DNA of 64,000 nt, taken from Mangrovicoccus sp. HB161399 (GTDB taxonomy: Bacteria; Pseudomonadota; Alphaproteobacteria; Rhodobacterales; Rhodobacteraceae). Position 1 is the first letter of the stretch, and each line of letters opens with the position of its first letter. Made by a program: the position numbers and the translations under genes. Positions 29,172-39,561 of the stretch are shown in pieces. The notes under the pieces were generated by a model. The model saw only the letters and a program-made list of their open reading frames with translations, was not told the origin of the DNA and did not search any database. The stretch covers positions 62,001-126,000 of the forward strand of contig NZ_JAATVU010000007.1 in assembly GCF_013184745.1 (NCBI RefSeq), written 5' to 3'.

Positions 29172-29958
29172 GGGACCTCCCTCCGCCCGATGCCTGCAAG
29201 CATAGCTGAGCGGCAATCGCGATCACGCAGGAGAGATTTCGGTCCGGCAGCAAAAGCCGGATGGCCTGACAAGGCGGAAACTGGCGGAACCGTCCGTCAA
29301 TTCTTTCCTGTGGGTCAGGGCAGTCCGTGACCCATCCGCTTCGCTCTGCCGAGGTCGGCACTCGGAATGCCCGAGCCGGGTTTCTGCAAAGCGGTCATGG
29401 GGCGCAATCCGCTATTTGATGGCCTCGCCGAATGTCTGGCAGGTTCGAACCGCGGGCGCTCCCGGCCATCGCTGCGGAAGGCCGCTTCGGCATGGGCAGT
29501 CCAGCGGGAGGGCAACGGAATGCTTCCGCTGTGGCTTGGGTCGGCACGGCGCGTCGTCCTTGGTTTGAGCAGGCCGGTCAGCCGCGTAACCCACTGGAAG
29601 TCACCGAGGCCTGCGGTGGCTGATCAGCCGAGATGTTTCCGGCCAGCTGGTACGCCTGCGCACTTCCAAGCTTCCACGCCGGTTGTGGCTGGGGGGCACG
29701 GGGTTCCGGCCCGCCCCGGCACCGGCGTGGCGAAGCCGCGCGGCCGTTGGCGCACCCCGGCAATGAATGCCGCGATCCGCGGATGGGCGGCCAGCGCCTC
29801 CACGCTGTAGATGTTCCGCGCAAGCGCCGCATGGATTTCCTTTTGGCCGATTGCACGCTGCAGCACGGTCGGTGCATCATTTCCGCCTTCCAGCGTCGGC
29901 ACCAGGTGGCGGCGCCTCTGGCGGGATCGGGCGCAGGCTGCGCGGCAGGCCGGAGCGC
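29172..29958. other. Gene-poor stretch, possible decayed coding sequence
   Basis: Nearly 800 bp without a convincing gene. On the minus strand around 29,715-29,920 one frame reads plausibly protein-like (QKEIHAALARNIYSVEALAA, then HPRIAAFIAGVRQ), but it has no recognised start or ribosome site and dissolves into low-complexity sequence on both sides. I could not assign a family. Together with the neighbouring pseudogene it suggests a decaying segment. Confidence 0.5.
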
Positions 29959-31149
29959 TTACCGTTCCAGCCAGTCCGCCGCCGACAGTCCCGCGCGCCG
30001 GCCCGTGGCAAGGCAGGCGGTCAGCAGGTAGCCGCCGGTCGGCGCGTCCCATGACAGCATCTCGCCGGCGCAGAACGCGCCCGGCCGGGCCATCAGCATC
30101 AGATCTTCGTCCAGCCCGTCGAAGCTCAGCCCGCCGGCCACCGAGATCGCCTCGTCGATCGGCCGCGGGCCGTCATGGCGGACCGGCAGGGACTTGATCA
30201 GCCCGGCCAGCGCCGGCCCGGCGCGCAGCGCGCCGCCGAACTCCCGCAGCAGCGCGATCTTCGCCGGGGACAGGCCGAGGCCGCGGCGCAGCCGGTTGGC
30301 GAGGCTGGCCTTGGCCGGGGCGCGCCCGAGCCGGCCTGCCACCTCTTCGGCATCCAGGTCGGGCACGAGGTCCAGCCGCAGTTCCGCGCCGGCCCTGAGC
30401 GCGGGGATGACCGCATAGATGCCGGCTCCTTCCAGCCCCCTGCGCGACAGCACGAATTCGCCGCGCTCTCTCCGCCGGCCGGCCAGCAGCGCCACGTTCT
30501 TTACCGGCGCGCCGAAATGCTTCTCCATGTGCGGTGACCAGGCGGCCGCCAGCCCGACATTCGACGGCAGGAAAGGGTCGAGCGGCGCGCCCGTGGCGGC
30601 CAGCATACCCGTCCAGGCGCCGTCCGCGCCGAGCCGCGCCCAGCTTGCCCCGCCGAGCGCCAGGACCGTCGCGCCGGCCTCGACCTCGCGCGGACCCTCC
30701 GGGGTGCCGAACTGTGCCACCGGGCCGGCCCAGCCGGTCCAGCGCCAGCGGGTTTCAAGCCGCACCCCCCGGTCGCCGAGCCGGCCCAGCCAGGCGCGCA
30801 GAAGCGGCGAGGCCTTCATTTCCTTCGGAAAGACGCGGCCGGTCGAGCCGGCGAAAACCTCGCGCCCGAGCCCGCGCATCCAGTCCTGCACCTCGTCCGG
30901 TCCGAACTCCGCCAGCATCGGCGCGAGCCGGCCCGCACCCTCGCCATAGGCGGCGAGAAACTGCTCCGGCGGTTCGTCCTTGGTGATGTTCAGGCCCGAT
31001 TTGCCGGCCATCAGCAGCTTGCGCGCCGGCGTCGGCTTGGCCTCGGCAACCAGCACGGCATGTCCGGCAGCCGAAAGCATCTCCGCCGCCATCAGCCCGG
31101 CCGGGCCGGCGCCGATCACCAGCGCTTCTGTCCGCAGGGGCTCTGCCAT
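29959..31149 (-). CDS. HI0933/YhiN-type flavoprotein (TIGR03862-like)
   Basis: 396-residue NAD(P)/FAD-dependent oxidoreductase family protein. LVIGAGPAGLMAAEMLSAAG (about 11-30) is the FAD Rossmann loop. RKLLMAGKSGLNIT and GGASWARLGADGAW are HI0933-family motifs, and GEMLSWDAPTGGYLLTAC ends the FAD fold. Its biochemical role is unknown. The ATG at 31149 follows a strong aaggaggcagc site; an upstream in-frame start at 31176 is less well placed. It is downstream of, and on the same strand as, the tonB cluster. Confidence 0.85.
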   Translation of the reverse strand: MAEPLRTEALVIGAGPAGLMAAEMLSAAGHAVLVAEAKPTPARKLLMAGKSGLNITKDEPPEQFLAAYGEGAGRLAPMLAEFGPDEVQDWMRGLGREVFAGSTGRVFPKEMKASPLLRAWLGRLGDRGVRLETRWRWTGWAGPVAQFGTPEGPREVEAGATVLALGGASWARLGADGAWTGMLAATGAPLDPFLPSNVGLAAAWSPHMEKHFGAPVKNVALLAGRRRERGEFVLSRRGLEGAGIYAVIPALRAGAELRLDLVPDLDAEEVAGRLGRAPAKASLANRLRRGLGLSPAKIALLREFGGALRAGPALAGLIKSLPVRHDGPRPIDEAISVAGGLSFDGLDEDLMLMARPGAFCAGEMLSWDAPTGGYLLTACLATGRRAGLSAADWLER

Positions 31150-31212
31150 GCTGCCTCCTTGATCCGCGCCCGTCATAGCCCGGACGCGTCGGAGGCTCCA
31201 GAGCCGGCCGGC

Positions 31213-32166
31213 TCAGCTGTTGAACACCAGCGGCACCTGGAAGCGGTGTGCCGCGGCGCCGAAGCCGCGCGGCGCCGCCGGCAGCCGGGCCTTGCGCACC
31301 GCGTCGAGCGCCGCCTTGTCGAAGCGCGGATCGCCGGAGCTGCGGGTGATCACCGCGTTCCGCAGGCTGCCGTCGCTGCCCACCGTGATCTGCACCACCA
31401 CCCGGGCCGACTGGCCGAGCGCCTCGCGCGGGAACCGCTGCGCCCGGGCGATGCGCGCCTGGATGGCACCGCCCCAGCGGTTGACCAGCTTGGGATCGCC
31501 GCCGGCCGGCCCGCTCGCGGCTTCCGCGCTGGCCGACCGCCCGGCAATGGCGCCGCCGCCGTTGCCCGCGGCGCGCTGTTCCGCCCGGCCGGCCTGGGTC
31601 GCGGCTTCGCGGCCCGTCTCCGCGGCTTTGGGCTGGGGCGCCGGCGCGGCCTGGGGCGTCTTGCGGGCCGGCTCGGGCAGGTCCGGCGGGCGCCGTTTCG
31701 GGATGGCGCTGGCGGTGACGGCAGGCTCCTGCACGGCTTCCGGAGTCGGCTCGGGAGCAGCCGCAGGCTCTGGATCCGGCTGCGGCGGCGCTTCGGCAGG
31801 GGCCGGCGGTTCCGGCGGGGCGGCCGGCAGGGCGGCCAGTTCGGGTGCGGCAGGCAGCTGGGGGGCGGCCATCACCGGCGGGGCTGTCGGCGCGGCCGGG
31901 GCGGGCGGAGCGCTTGCCGCGGGCACCGGCCGCGGGGCCGCCGGCGGTTCCGGCGGGGCCGTTTCCGCGGCGATCTCGGGCGGGGTTTCCCAATTTTCGA
32001 CCATGGCGGCGATCATTTCCGATGCGCCCTGGACCGAGATGTCGGCCTCGCCGCCGCTGCCGCCGGCGAGGCTGCCGCCGTCCTGGCTGCCATAGGCGGC
32101 GAAGATCGCCAGATGGCCGGCCAATGCAGCGCCGATGCAGGCGGCGAACTGGAGCTGGCGCTTCAT
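31213..32166 (-). CDS. tonB: TonB-family energy transducer
   Basis: 317 residues. It has a short cytoplasmic start and one membrane anchor (about 6-25), then a long Pro/Ala/Glu-rich periplasmic spacer (about 60-215). The C-terminal TonB domain has WGGAIQARIARAQRFPREAL and VVVQITVGSDGSLRNAVITRSSG. It transmits inner-membrane proton-motive force to outer-membrane receptors. It overlaps exbD2 by 4 nt and is last in exbB-exbD1-exbD2-tonB. No TonB-dependent receptor gene is present in the window. Confidence 0.9.
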   Translation of the reverse strand: MKRQLQFAACIGAALAGHLAIFAAYGSQDGGSLAGGSGGEADISVQGASEMIAAMVENWETPPEIAAETAPPEPPAAPRPVPAASAPPAPAAPTAPPVMAAPQLPAAPELAALPAAPPEPPAPAEAPPQPDPEPAAAPEPTPEAVQEPAVTASAIPKRRPPDLPEPARKTPQAAPAPQPKAAETGREAATQAGRAEQRAAGNGGGAIAGRSASAEAASGPAGGDPKLVNRWGGAIQARIARAQRFPREALGQSARVVVQITVGSDGSLRNAVITRSSGDPRFDKAALDAVRKARLPAAPRGFGAAAHRFQVPLVFNS

Positions 32167-32570
32167 TTGGCGGCCGTCACGATCTCGGCCTTCCGGATCC
32201 CGGCCGCAGGGAGCTTGGCCATCAGCACGGCGAGTTGGCGGGCAGGCAGGGCGGCATCGACGCGGATTTGCAGCGGAGCCGGCCCGGCGCAGCCGCCGGA
32301 ACAGTCCTCGATTTCCGCGGCGACGGCATCCAGAACCTCGTCGCCGCCCGCGAGGTCGCGGAATCCGAGCCGGCCGTCGGCATCGACCAGCAGCGTCAGC
32401 TCGCCCTCGGGCTGGGCCTCGCTCGCGGCTTTGGGCGGCTCCACTTCGAAGGGTGCGGGCGGCGCGATCTGGGCGGTCATCAGGAAGAAGATCAGCAGCA
32501 GGAAGACGACGTTGATCATCGGGATGATGCTCTCCGACGGCTGCCGCTTCGGGGGCGTGGCCAGTCGCAT
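32163..32570 (-). CDS. exbD: ExbD/TolR-family protein (second copy)
   Basis: 135 residues. One N-terminal membrane helix (IIPMINVVFLLLIFFLMTAQI, about 15-35, Asn where Asp is usual) is followed by a periplasmic domain. The membrane aspartate that carries protons in ExbD is replaced by Asn here (PMINVVF against PMIDVVF in the neighbouring copy), so this copy may not conduct protons itself. It overlaps tonB by 4 nt and sits 3 nt after exbD1. Confidence 0.88.
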   Translation of the reverse strand: MRLATPPKRQPSESIIPMINVVFLLLIFFLMTAQIAPPAPFEVEPPKAASEAQPEGELTLLVDADGRLGFRDLAGGDEVLDAVAAEIEDCSGGCAGPAPLQIRVDAALPARQLAVLMAKLPAAGIRKAEIVTAAK

Positions 32571-32573
32571 CGG

Positions 32574-32954
32574 CTACTCCACCAGCACCAGGTTGGAAAA
32601 GCCGGCCTCGCCGAGGGTTTCCATCACCTCGACCAGACGTTGCACGTTGGCATCCGCGCCGGCCCGCAGGACAACCGGTTCGTCCGGAGAGTCCGTCAGC
32701 TCGCCGAGGCGGGCCGCAAGCTCCTGCGCCTCCATCGCCACGCCGTTCAGCGCGAGGCTGCCGGCCTCCACCTGCACCAGCCGGGGCGGGCCGGACCAGC
32801 CGCCGCCGCCTCCGGCCAGGCTCATGGGGATCTGCATGTCCATGCCGAAGCGCGAGGCCAGCATGAAGAAGACCAGCAGCAGGAACACCACGTCGATCAT
32901 CGGCGTGAGGCTGGGCTTGCGGCTGCGCCGCCTGGTTGCGAGGGACAGGCTCAT
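32574..32954 (-). CDS. exbD: ExbD/TolR-family protein (first copy)
   Basis: 126 residues. It has a basic start (RRRSRKPSL), then TPMIDVVFLLLVFFML with the proton-carrying aspartate intact, then a periplasmic domain with the VLRAGADANVQRLVEVMETLGEAG segment typical of ExbD. The GTG/ATG-coupled overlap with exbB (4 nt) shows it is translated with the ExbB pump component. Confidence 0.9.
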   Translation of the reverse strand: MSLSLATRRRSRKPSLTPMIDVVFLLLVFFMLASRFGMDMQIPMSLAGGGGGWSGPPRLVQVEAGSLALNGVAMEAQELAARLGELTDSPDEPVVLRAGADANVQRLVEVMETLGEAGFSNLVLVE

Positions 32955-33649
32955 TCTGCGGCGGCCCGGAATTGCGGTGCGGCCGCTTCGCGGCCGAGGA
33001 ACACGCGGGTGCCCAGATCCTCGAAATCATGCGCCAGCCGGTCCGACACGCTTTCCAGCCAGCTCAGCGCCATGGTCGCCGGGATGGCAACGGCCATGCC
33101 CGCGGCGGTGGTCAGAAGCGCCTCCCAGATGCCGCCGGCCAGCATGGCGGGATCCGCGCGAGAGCCGGCTTCCTGCAGTGCCTGGAAGGCCGAGATCATG
33201 CCGATCACGGTACCGAGCAGGCCGAGAAGCGGCGCGATGGTGGCGATCAGCTCGAGCAGCTTCAGCCCCGAGCGCGCCTCGCACAGCAGGCCGCGCGCGA
33301 CCCGTTCCAGTTCGGCTTCGGCATCGTCGGCGGAAAAGTGGCGCTGCCCGAGCGCGTCATAGGCGGCGGACAGAAGCTGCGACCGGGCCGAGCGCCGGCC
33401 CGCGACCAGCGCCTTCGCGCCGGCATCGTCGCCGCGGTGCCAGGCGCGGAGGCTCTGTTCGCTGCGGCGGCGGGCCGACCAGGCGCCCATCGCCGAAAGG
33501 CGCAGCACCCGCCAGAGGATGACTGCGGCGGTCAGGACGGAGAGCAGGGCAATCGCCCAGACCACGGCGCCGCCCTGGTTGAGGAAATCGAGCATGCGGG
33601 CGGCGGCGTCGCGGATGCCGGCGGGCAGGAGGGCGGAAATCGGGTCCAT
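32951..33649 (-). CDS. exbB: ExbB/TolQ/MotA-family proton channel protein
   Basis: 232 residues with three membrane segments: AVVWAIALLSVLTAAVILW (about 29-47), and a later pair beginning LELIATIAPLLGLLGTVIGMISAF and GGIWEALLTTAAGMAVAIPATM. The loop between segments 1 and 2 is long and basic/acidic, as in ExbB. It forms the pump that drives TonB. The ATG at 33649 is the first gene after the operator at 33784-33802. Confidence 0.92.
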   Translation of the reverse strand: MDPISALLPAGIRDAAARMLDFLNQGGAVVWAIALLSVLTAAVILWRVLRLSAMGAWSARRRSEQSLRAWHRGDDAGAKALVAGRRSARSQLLSAAYDALGQRHFSADDAEAELERVARGLLCEARSGLKLLELIATIAPLLGLLGTVIGMISAFQALQEAGSRADPAMLAGGIWEALLTTAAGMAVAIPATMALSWLESVSDRLAHDFEDLGTRVFLGREAAAPQFRAAAE

Positions 33650-34037
33650 GGGTCGCTCCGGGCTTGCCGCAGGTATACGGGCCCGGAGGAGCGGGCACGG
33701 AGGGGCGGCTGGGATTCAGGGAGAGCGCGGCGGACTGGCACGGACAGGCTGGCGGCGGGCGCTTTGGCAGCACGGTATCAATTCTTGACCAAATGTGTCA
33801 AGTAATGGCGCTGCGCGGCAGCATCGCTGGCCGCGGTGCCTCAAGCGCGGGCCGGCTTTGGCGGCTTGCCGATGTCGAAACGCCCGGCCTCCGAGGCTGT
33901 CCGGGGAGCCGGCAAGGCAGAGTTATCGGGGACCCGCGGAACTTGCGGTCCGGCCGCGCTGCGGCCTTTGGGATGCCGCCCGTCCGCCGGCAGGCCGGGA
34001 GGAGCCCTTCCCCGGAGCGGCGCCTGCCACCTTGGGG
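33650..34037. other. Non-coding region between exbB and radC
   Basis: 390 bp with no credible gene. It holds the exbB promoter/operator at 33,774-33,802 and a small GGCCGC/GCGGCC hairpin at 33,952-33,966 followed by three T. The rest is GC-rich without clear signals. Confidence 0.6.
33774..33802 (-). promoter_or_regulatory. exbB promoter with overlapping iron-box-like operator
   Basis: Read on the minus strand, TTGACA (33796-33801) is a consensus -35 and a GATACC-like -10 follows at 16-17 nt spacing. Over it lies the inverted repeat CTTGAC-N7-GTCAAG (33784-33802), which contains TGA-N9-TCA (33786-33800), the RirA/iron-rhodo-box pattern. Binding there would block the -35, which fits iron-dependent repression of a TonB system. 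Confidence 0.6.
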
Positions 34038-34823
34038 TTACAAGTATCCCGCGCTGCGGAAGCTCAGCTCGGTCGACTTGCCGATGATCAAGTGGTCATG
34101 CAGCACCATGCCGAGCGCATCGGCGGCGTGCATGATCTTCATCGTCATCGAGATGTCGGCCTCGGACGGGGTCGGATCGCCCGACGGGTGGTTGTGCACG
34201 AGGATCAGGGCCGAGGCATTGAGTTCCAGCCCGCGCTTGACCACTTCGCGCGGATAGACCGGAACATGGTCCACCGTGCCGCGCGCCTGTTCCTCGTCGG
34301 CGATCAGCACGTTCTTGCGGTCGAGATAGAGCACGCGGAACTGCTCTGTCTCCAAGTGCGACATGGTGGTGTGGCAATAGTCGAGAAGCGCGTCCCAGGA
34401 ACTGACGACATGGCGCTTCATCACCTTCGAGCGCGCCAGCCGGTGGCTTGCGGCCTCGACGATCTTCAGCTCCACCACCACCACCTCGCCGACGCCGCGC
34501 ACCTGCATCAGCCGTTCCTTCGGGGCGCTCAGGACGCGGGCGAAATCGCCGAACGTGTCAAGCAGGCGCCGCGCGACCGGCTTCACGTCGCAGCGCGGGA
34601 TGGCGCGGAACAGGATCAGCTCCAGCATCTCGTAGTCCGGCATCGCCTGGGCGCCGCCTTCCATGAAGCGCAGCCGCAGCCGCTGGCGGTGGTCCTTGAT
34701 GTAGGACGGCAGGGACTTCGCGCGGGAGCCGGTGACGAACAGCTCCTGCCCCTCGAAGAGGGGAAGCATCGGTTCGCGGAATTCGGGCGGCTCTTTCATG
34801 CCTCCGGAATGGCGCGGACTCAC
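34038..34823 (-). CDS. radC: RadC/JAB-domain protein
   Basis: 261-residue RadC family protein with an N-terminal helix-hairpin-helix region and a C-terminal JAB metalloprotease-like domain. The zinc motif is complete: HNHPSGDPTPSEAD supplies HxHx(n)D and Glu is present upstream. The function of RadC is not settled. Start is uncertain: GTG at 34823 gives the longest form with a poor ribosome site; ATG at 34799 has GGAGG too close. Confidence 0.88.
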   Translation of the reverse strand: MSPRHSGGMKEPPEFREPMLPLFEGQELFVTGSRAKSLPSYIKDHRQRLRLRFMEGGAQAMPDYEMLELILFRAIPRCDVKPVARRLLDTFGDFARVLSAPKERLMQVRGVGEVVVVELKIVEAASHRLARSKVMKRHVVSSWDALLDYCHTTMSHLETEQFRVLYLDRKNVLIADEEQARGTVDHVPVYPREVVKRGLELNASALILVHNHPSGDPTPSEADISMTMKIMHAADALGMVLHDHLIIGKSTELSFRSAGYL

Positions 34824-34861
34824 TGAATTTTAAGTTAATCGAGCGTAACGCAGCGGGAGGA

Positions 34862-34879
34862 GGGCCGGAATACCGGCCC
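34862..34879. terminator. Hairpin after dnaJ
   Basis: GGGCCGG, 4-nt loop AATA, CCGGCCC, immediately downstream of the dnaJ stop. There is no T-run, so any terminator action is weak or factor-dependent. Confidence 0.45.
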
Positions 34880-34883
34880 CCGC

Positions 34884-36044
34884 TCAGCCCTTCATGCTGT
34901 CCCAGAAGCTCTTGACCGAATCGAAGAAGCTCGAGGCATTGGGATTGTTGTCCTCGCTGAGGCGCTCGAATTCCTTCAGCAGGTCCTTCTGCTTGGAGGT
35001 CAGGTTGACCGGGGTCTCGACCACCATCTCGATGAACATGTCGCCGGAATTGCCGCCGCGCAGGGCGGGCATGCCCTTGCCGCGCAGGCGCATCTGGCGG
35101 CCCGACTGGCTGCCGGCCGGGACCTTCACCCGCGAGCGGCCGCCGTCGATGGTCGGCACCTCGATGTCGCCGCCGAGCGCGGCTGCGGTCATCGCCACCG
35201 GCACGCGGCAGAACAGGTTCGTGCCCTCGCGCTGGAACAGCGGATGGTCGGCCACCTCGATGAAGATGTAGAGATCGCCGGTCGGACCGCCGCGCAGCCC
35301 GGCCTCGCCCTCGCCGGCAAGACGGATGCGGGTCCCGGTTTCCACCCCGGCAGGGATGTTGACCGAAAGCGCCTTTTCCTTCTCCACCCGGCCCTGGCCA
35401 TGGCAGGTGCCGCAGGGATTCTTGATGATCTGGCCGACGCCGCCGCAGCTGGGGCAGGACCGTTCGACCGTGAAGAAGCCCTGCTGGGCGCGGACCTTGC
35501 CCATGCCGTTGCAGGTCGGGCAGTTGACCGGTTCGGCGCCGCCTTCGGCCCCGGTGCCGTTGCAGACCCCGCAGGGGACGGCGGTCGGCACGTTGATGGT
35601 CTTCTGCATGCCCTTGTAGGCATCTTCCAGCGTGACCCGCAGGTTGTAGCGCAGGTCGGCGCCGCGCACCGCGCGCTGGCGGCGTCCGCCGCCCTGGCCG
35701 CGCTGTCCGCCCATGAAGTCGCCGAACAGGTCGTCGAAGACGTCGGAGAAGGCCGATGCGAAATCCGCATTGCCCGCGCCTGCGCCTGCGCCGGGACGTC
35801 CGCCGCCGCCCATGCCGCCCTCGAAGGCCGCGTGGCCGAAGCGGTCATAGGCCGCCTTCTTGTCGGCATCCTTCAGGACCTCGTAGGCCTCGTTCGCTTC
35901 CTTGAACTTGGCCTCGGAGTCGGGGTTGTCGGCATTGCGGTCCGGGTGATGTTCCTTGGCCTTCTTGCGGTAGGCCTTCTTGATCTCGTCTGCCGAGGCC
36001 CCCCGGGATACCCCCAGCACGTCGTAATAGTCTCGTTTCGCCAT
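34884..36044 (-). CDS. dnaJ: Chaperone protein DnaJ
   Basis: Hsp40 co-chaperone of 386 residues that stimulates DnaK ATP hydrolysis. J domain 1-70 contains HPD (residues about 33-35). A Gly/Phe-rich linker carries [16 protein letters not shown]. The zinc domain has four CxxCxGxG repeats ([32 protein letters not shown]). C-terminal substrate-binding domains follow. It lies 75 nt downstream of dnaK in the same direction. Confidence 0.98.
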   Translation of the reverse strand: MAKRDYYDVLGVSRGASADEIKKAYRKKAKEHHPDRNADNPDSEAKFKEANEAYEVLKDADKKAAYDRFGHAAFEGGMGGGGRPGAGAGAGNADFASAFSDVFDDLFGDFMGGQRGQGGGRRQRAVRGADLRYNLRVTLEDAYKGMQKTINVPTAVPCGVCNGTGAEGGAEPVNCPTCNGMGKVRAQQGFFTVERSCPSCGGVGQIIKNPCGTCHGQGRVEKEKALSVNIPAGVETGTRIRLAGEGEAGLRGGPTGDLYIFIEVADHPLFQREGTNLFCRVPVAMTAAALGGDIEVPTIDGGRSRVKVPAGSQSGRQMRLRGKGMPALRGGNSGDMFIEMVVETPVNLTSKQKDLLKEFERLSEDNNPNASSFFDSVKSFWDSMKG

Positions 36045-36071
36045 GGGCTGCTATCCCTCTCGAAAACGCGC

Positions 36072-36101
36072 GGAACCGGCCCGGCGGGCCGGACCGGTTC
36101 C
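36072..36101 (-). promoter_or_regulatory. Inverted repeat in the dnaK-dnaJ spacer
   Basis: GGAACCGG...CCGGTTCC with further pairing inside (CCCGG/CCGGG) forms a strong hairpin in the 75-nt gap. Such a structure can reduce readthrough or protect the dnaK transcript, giving less DnaJ than DnaK (inference). Confidence 0.5.
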
Positions 36102-36119
36102 AGGAAAGAAGGATGCGGC

Positions 36120-38054
<1,935 letters not shown>

Positions 38055-38184
38055 GCTGTAGTACCTCTTCTCTGGCGATGTGCGGGGCTGGCCCGTCAAG
38101 GCGCCGATCCCCGATCCCTGATAGTTCTGCCCCGTCGGCACGGGCCCTGTAACGGAACCGTGCATCGGGAGCCGATTGACCGGT

Positions 38185-38213
38185 ATATAGGGAGACGTCC
38201 CTGACGCTGCAAG
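38185..38213 (-). promoter_or_regulatory. Sigma-32 (RpoH)-type promoter for dnaK
   Basis: On the minus strand CTTG (38210-38213) is followed after 18 nt by CCTATAT (38185-38191), matching the alphaproteobacterial heat-shock pattern CTTG-N17/18-CYTATNT. No CIRCE repeat is present, so heat control of dnaK is likely through RpoH rather than HrcA. Confidence 0.75.
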
Positions 38214-38266
38214 CGATCTGCCCGACAGGTTTCTGCATCGCCCGGGCAAGGTAAAGGGGCAGTTTC

Positions 38267-38866
38267 ATGGAACTCGGCGGGGTGCGGATTTTTCCCGGGG
38301 CGCTGGACGCGGATGCCCGGAATTCGGTCTTGGCGGCGGTGCGTGCGGTGGTGGCGGAGGCGCCGCTGTTCCACCCGGTGACGGCGCGCGGGCGGCAGAT
38401 GTCGGTGCGCATGACTTCCTGCGGGGAATTCGGCTGGGTCAGCGACCGGCGCGGCTACCGCTACGAGCGGACGCATCCCGCGACGGGCCGGCCCTGGCCC
38501 GCGATTCCGGCCGAGGTGGCGGCGCTGTGGCAGCGCTTTGCCGGGCCGGGGGCGCGCGATCCGGAATGCTGCCTGGTGAATTTCTACGGCGAGGGCGCGC
38601 GGATGGGGCTGCACCAGGACCGCGACGAGGCGGATTTCTCGCAGCCGGTGGTCAGCCTGTCGCTGGGTGATGACGGGCTGTTCCGCGTCGGCGGCACGGA
38701 GCGCGGCGGCAGGACGGCCTCGGTCTGGCTGAAATCCGGCGACGTGGCGGTGCTGGCCGGCCCGGCCCGGCTGTTGCATCACGGAGTGGACCGGATCCGC
38801 TTCGGCTCCTCCGATCTCCTGTCGCAGGGCGGGCGGCTGAACCTGACGCTCCGCGTCGTGACCTGA
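38267..38866 (+). CDS. alkB: Alpha-ketoglutarate-dependent dioxygenase AlkB
   Basis: Fe(II)/2-oxoglutarate enzyme, 199 residues, that removes methyl groups from 1-methyladenine and 3-methylcytosine in DNA/RNA. NFYGEGARMGLHQDRDE gives the H-x-D of the facial triad, LLHHGVDRI supplies the second histidine, and RLNLTLR holds the 2-oxoglutarate arginines. It is divergent from dnaK and its ATG lies 54 nt beyond the dnaK promoter. Confidence 0.93.
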   Translation: MELGGVRIFPGALDADARNSVLAAVRAVVAEAPLFHPVTARGRQMSVRMTSCGEFGWVSDRRGYRYERTHPATGRPWPAIPAEVAALWQRFAGPGARDPECCLVNFYGEGARMGLHQDRDEADFSQPVVSLSLGDDGLFRVGGTERGGRTASVWLKSGDVAVLAGPARLLHHGVDRIRFGSSDLLSQGGRLNLTLRVVT

Positions 38867-38963
38867 TCCGGCGGACGCGGGGCTGGCGCCCCGCGGCACC
38901 ATGCTCCCCGTCCCGGCCCGGAGGGCCGCGCCGGGGCCCGCCGCCCGGACCCGGCGGGAGCGC

Positions 38964-39560
38964 TCAGTTTCCCGAAAGCGAGCAGCAGCCCAGCCGCAGA
39001 TGCACCGCGCCCGCGGTTTCGGCCAGGGACAGCGTTGCCGACAGGCCGAAGGGCCGGTCGCTCATGTTGTCGGAACAGGCCTCGTTGCGGATCACCAGAT
39101 GGCCGCGCATCCCGTCGCCGACGAAGGTCCAGAGCCGCGCCAGCCCGGCGGCCGCCTCGTCGCGGCCGGTGATCTGCAGCGGGGTTTCGGGATGCTCGGG
39201 CTGCTCGAACTCCGCGAAGAAGGCGGAGGCCATGTTCAGGCCCCAGAACGGCTCCGTCCCGTAGCAGCGCAGGGGCAGGCCCTCGGCCCTGGCGCCCTCG
39301 ACGCGCGAGAGCTGCGCGGCCGGGAGCCATGCGGCGCCTTCGCCGCGGCCGGTTTCCGCCCAAGCGCCGTCATCGGAAAAAGCGAGAATCTCGAGCACGG
39401 TTCCGGCAGCGGCGGTGCCGATCCTGGCCGATCCGGCATCGGGCGCGGCCTGAAGGACTGCATCGCCGGTGACGTCGTAGCGGGCGGGCAGGCGTTCGCT
39501 GCCGGCCGCGGCAAGGCCCGGCGCGAGCGCCATGGCAAGCATCAGGGATGTCTTCGTCAT
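38964..39560 (-). CDS. Secreted SH3-like/COG3650-type protein
   Basis: 198 residues. It has a signal peptide (about 1-20, MTKTSLMLAMALAPGLAAAG). A bacterial SH3-like segment with VTGDAVLQAAPDAGSARIGT and GAWAETGRGEGAAWLPA follows, then a COG3650-like domain with LRCYGTEPFWGLNM and a GCC near the end. Two or more cysteines suggest disulfides in the periplasm. Its function is unknown. The ATG at 39560 is the start with a clean signal peptide; the stop of the ABC permease gene (39562) lies one base away. Confidence 0.75.
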   Translation of the reverse strand: MTKTSLMLAMALAPGLAAAGSERLPARYDVTGDAVLQAAPDAGSARIGTAAAGTVLEILAFSDDGAWAETGRGEGAAWLPAAQLSRVEGARAEGLPLRCYGTEPFWGLNMASAFFAEFEQPEHPETPLQITGRDEAAAGLARLWTFVGDGMRGHLVIRNEACSDNMSDRPFGLSATLSLAETAGAVHLRLGCCSLSGN

Positions 39561-39561
39561 G

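Noticed and set aside
29430-29460. GGTTCGAACC resembling a tRNA T arm
   Set aside because: No pairing acceptor, anticodon or D arms around it; the T stem itself does not pair.
29959-31176. Transposon or integron remnants around the 27-30 kb decayed region
   Set aside because: No transposase, integrase or terminal inverted repeats seen; only a frameshifted amidohydrolase.
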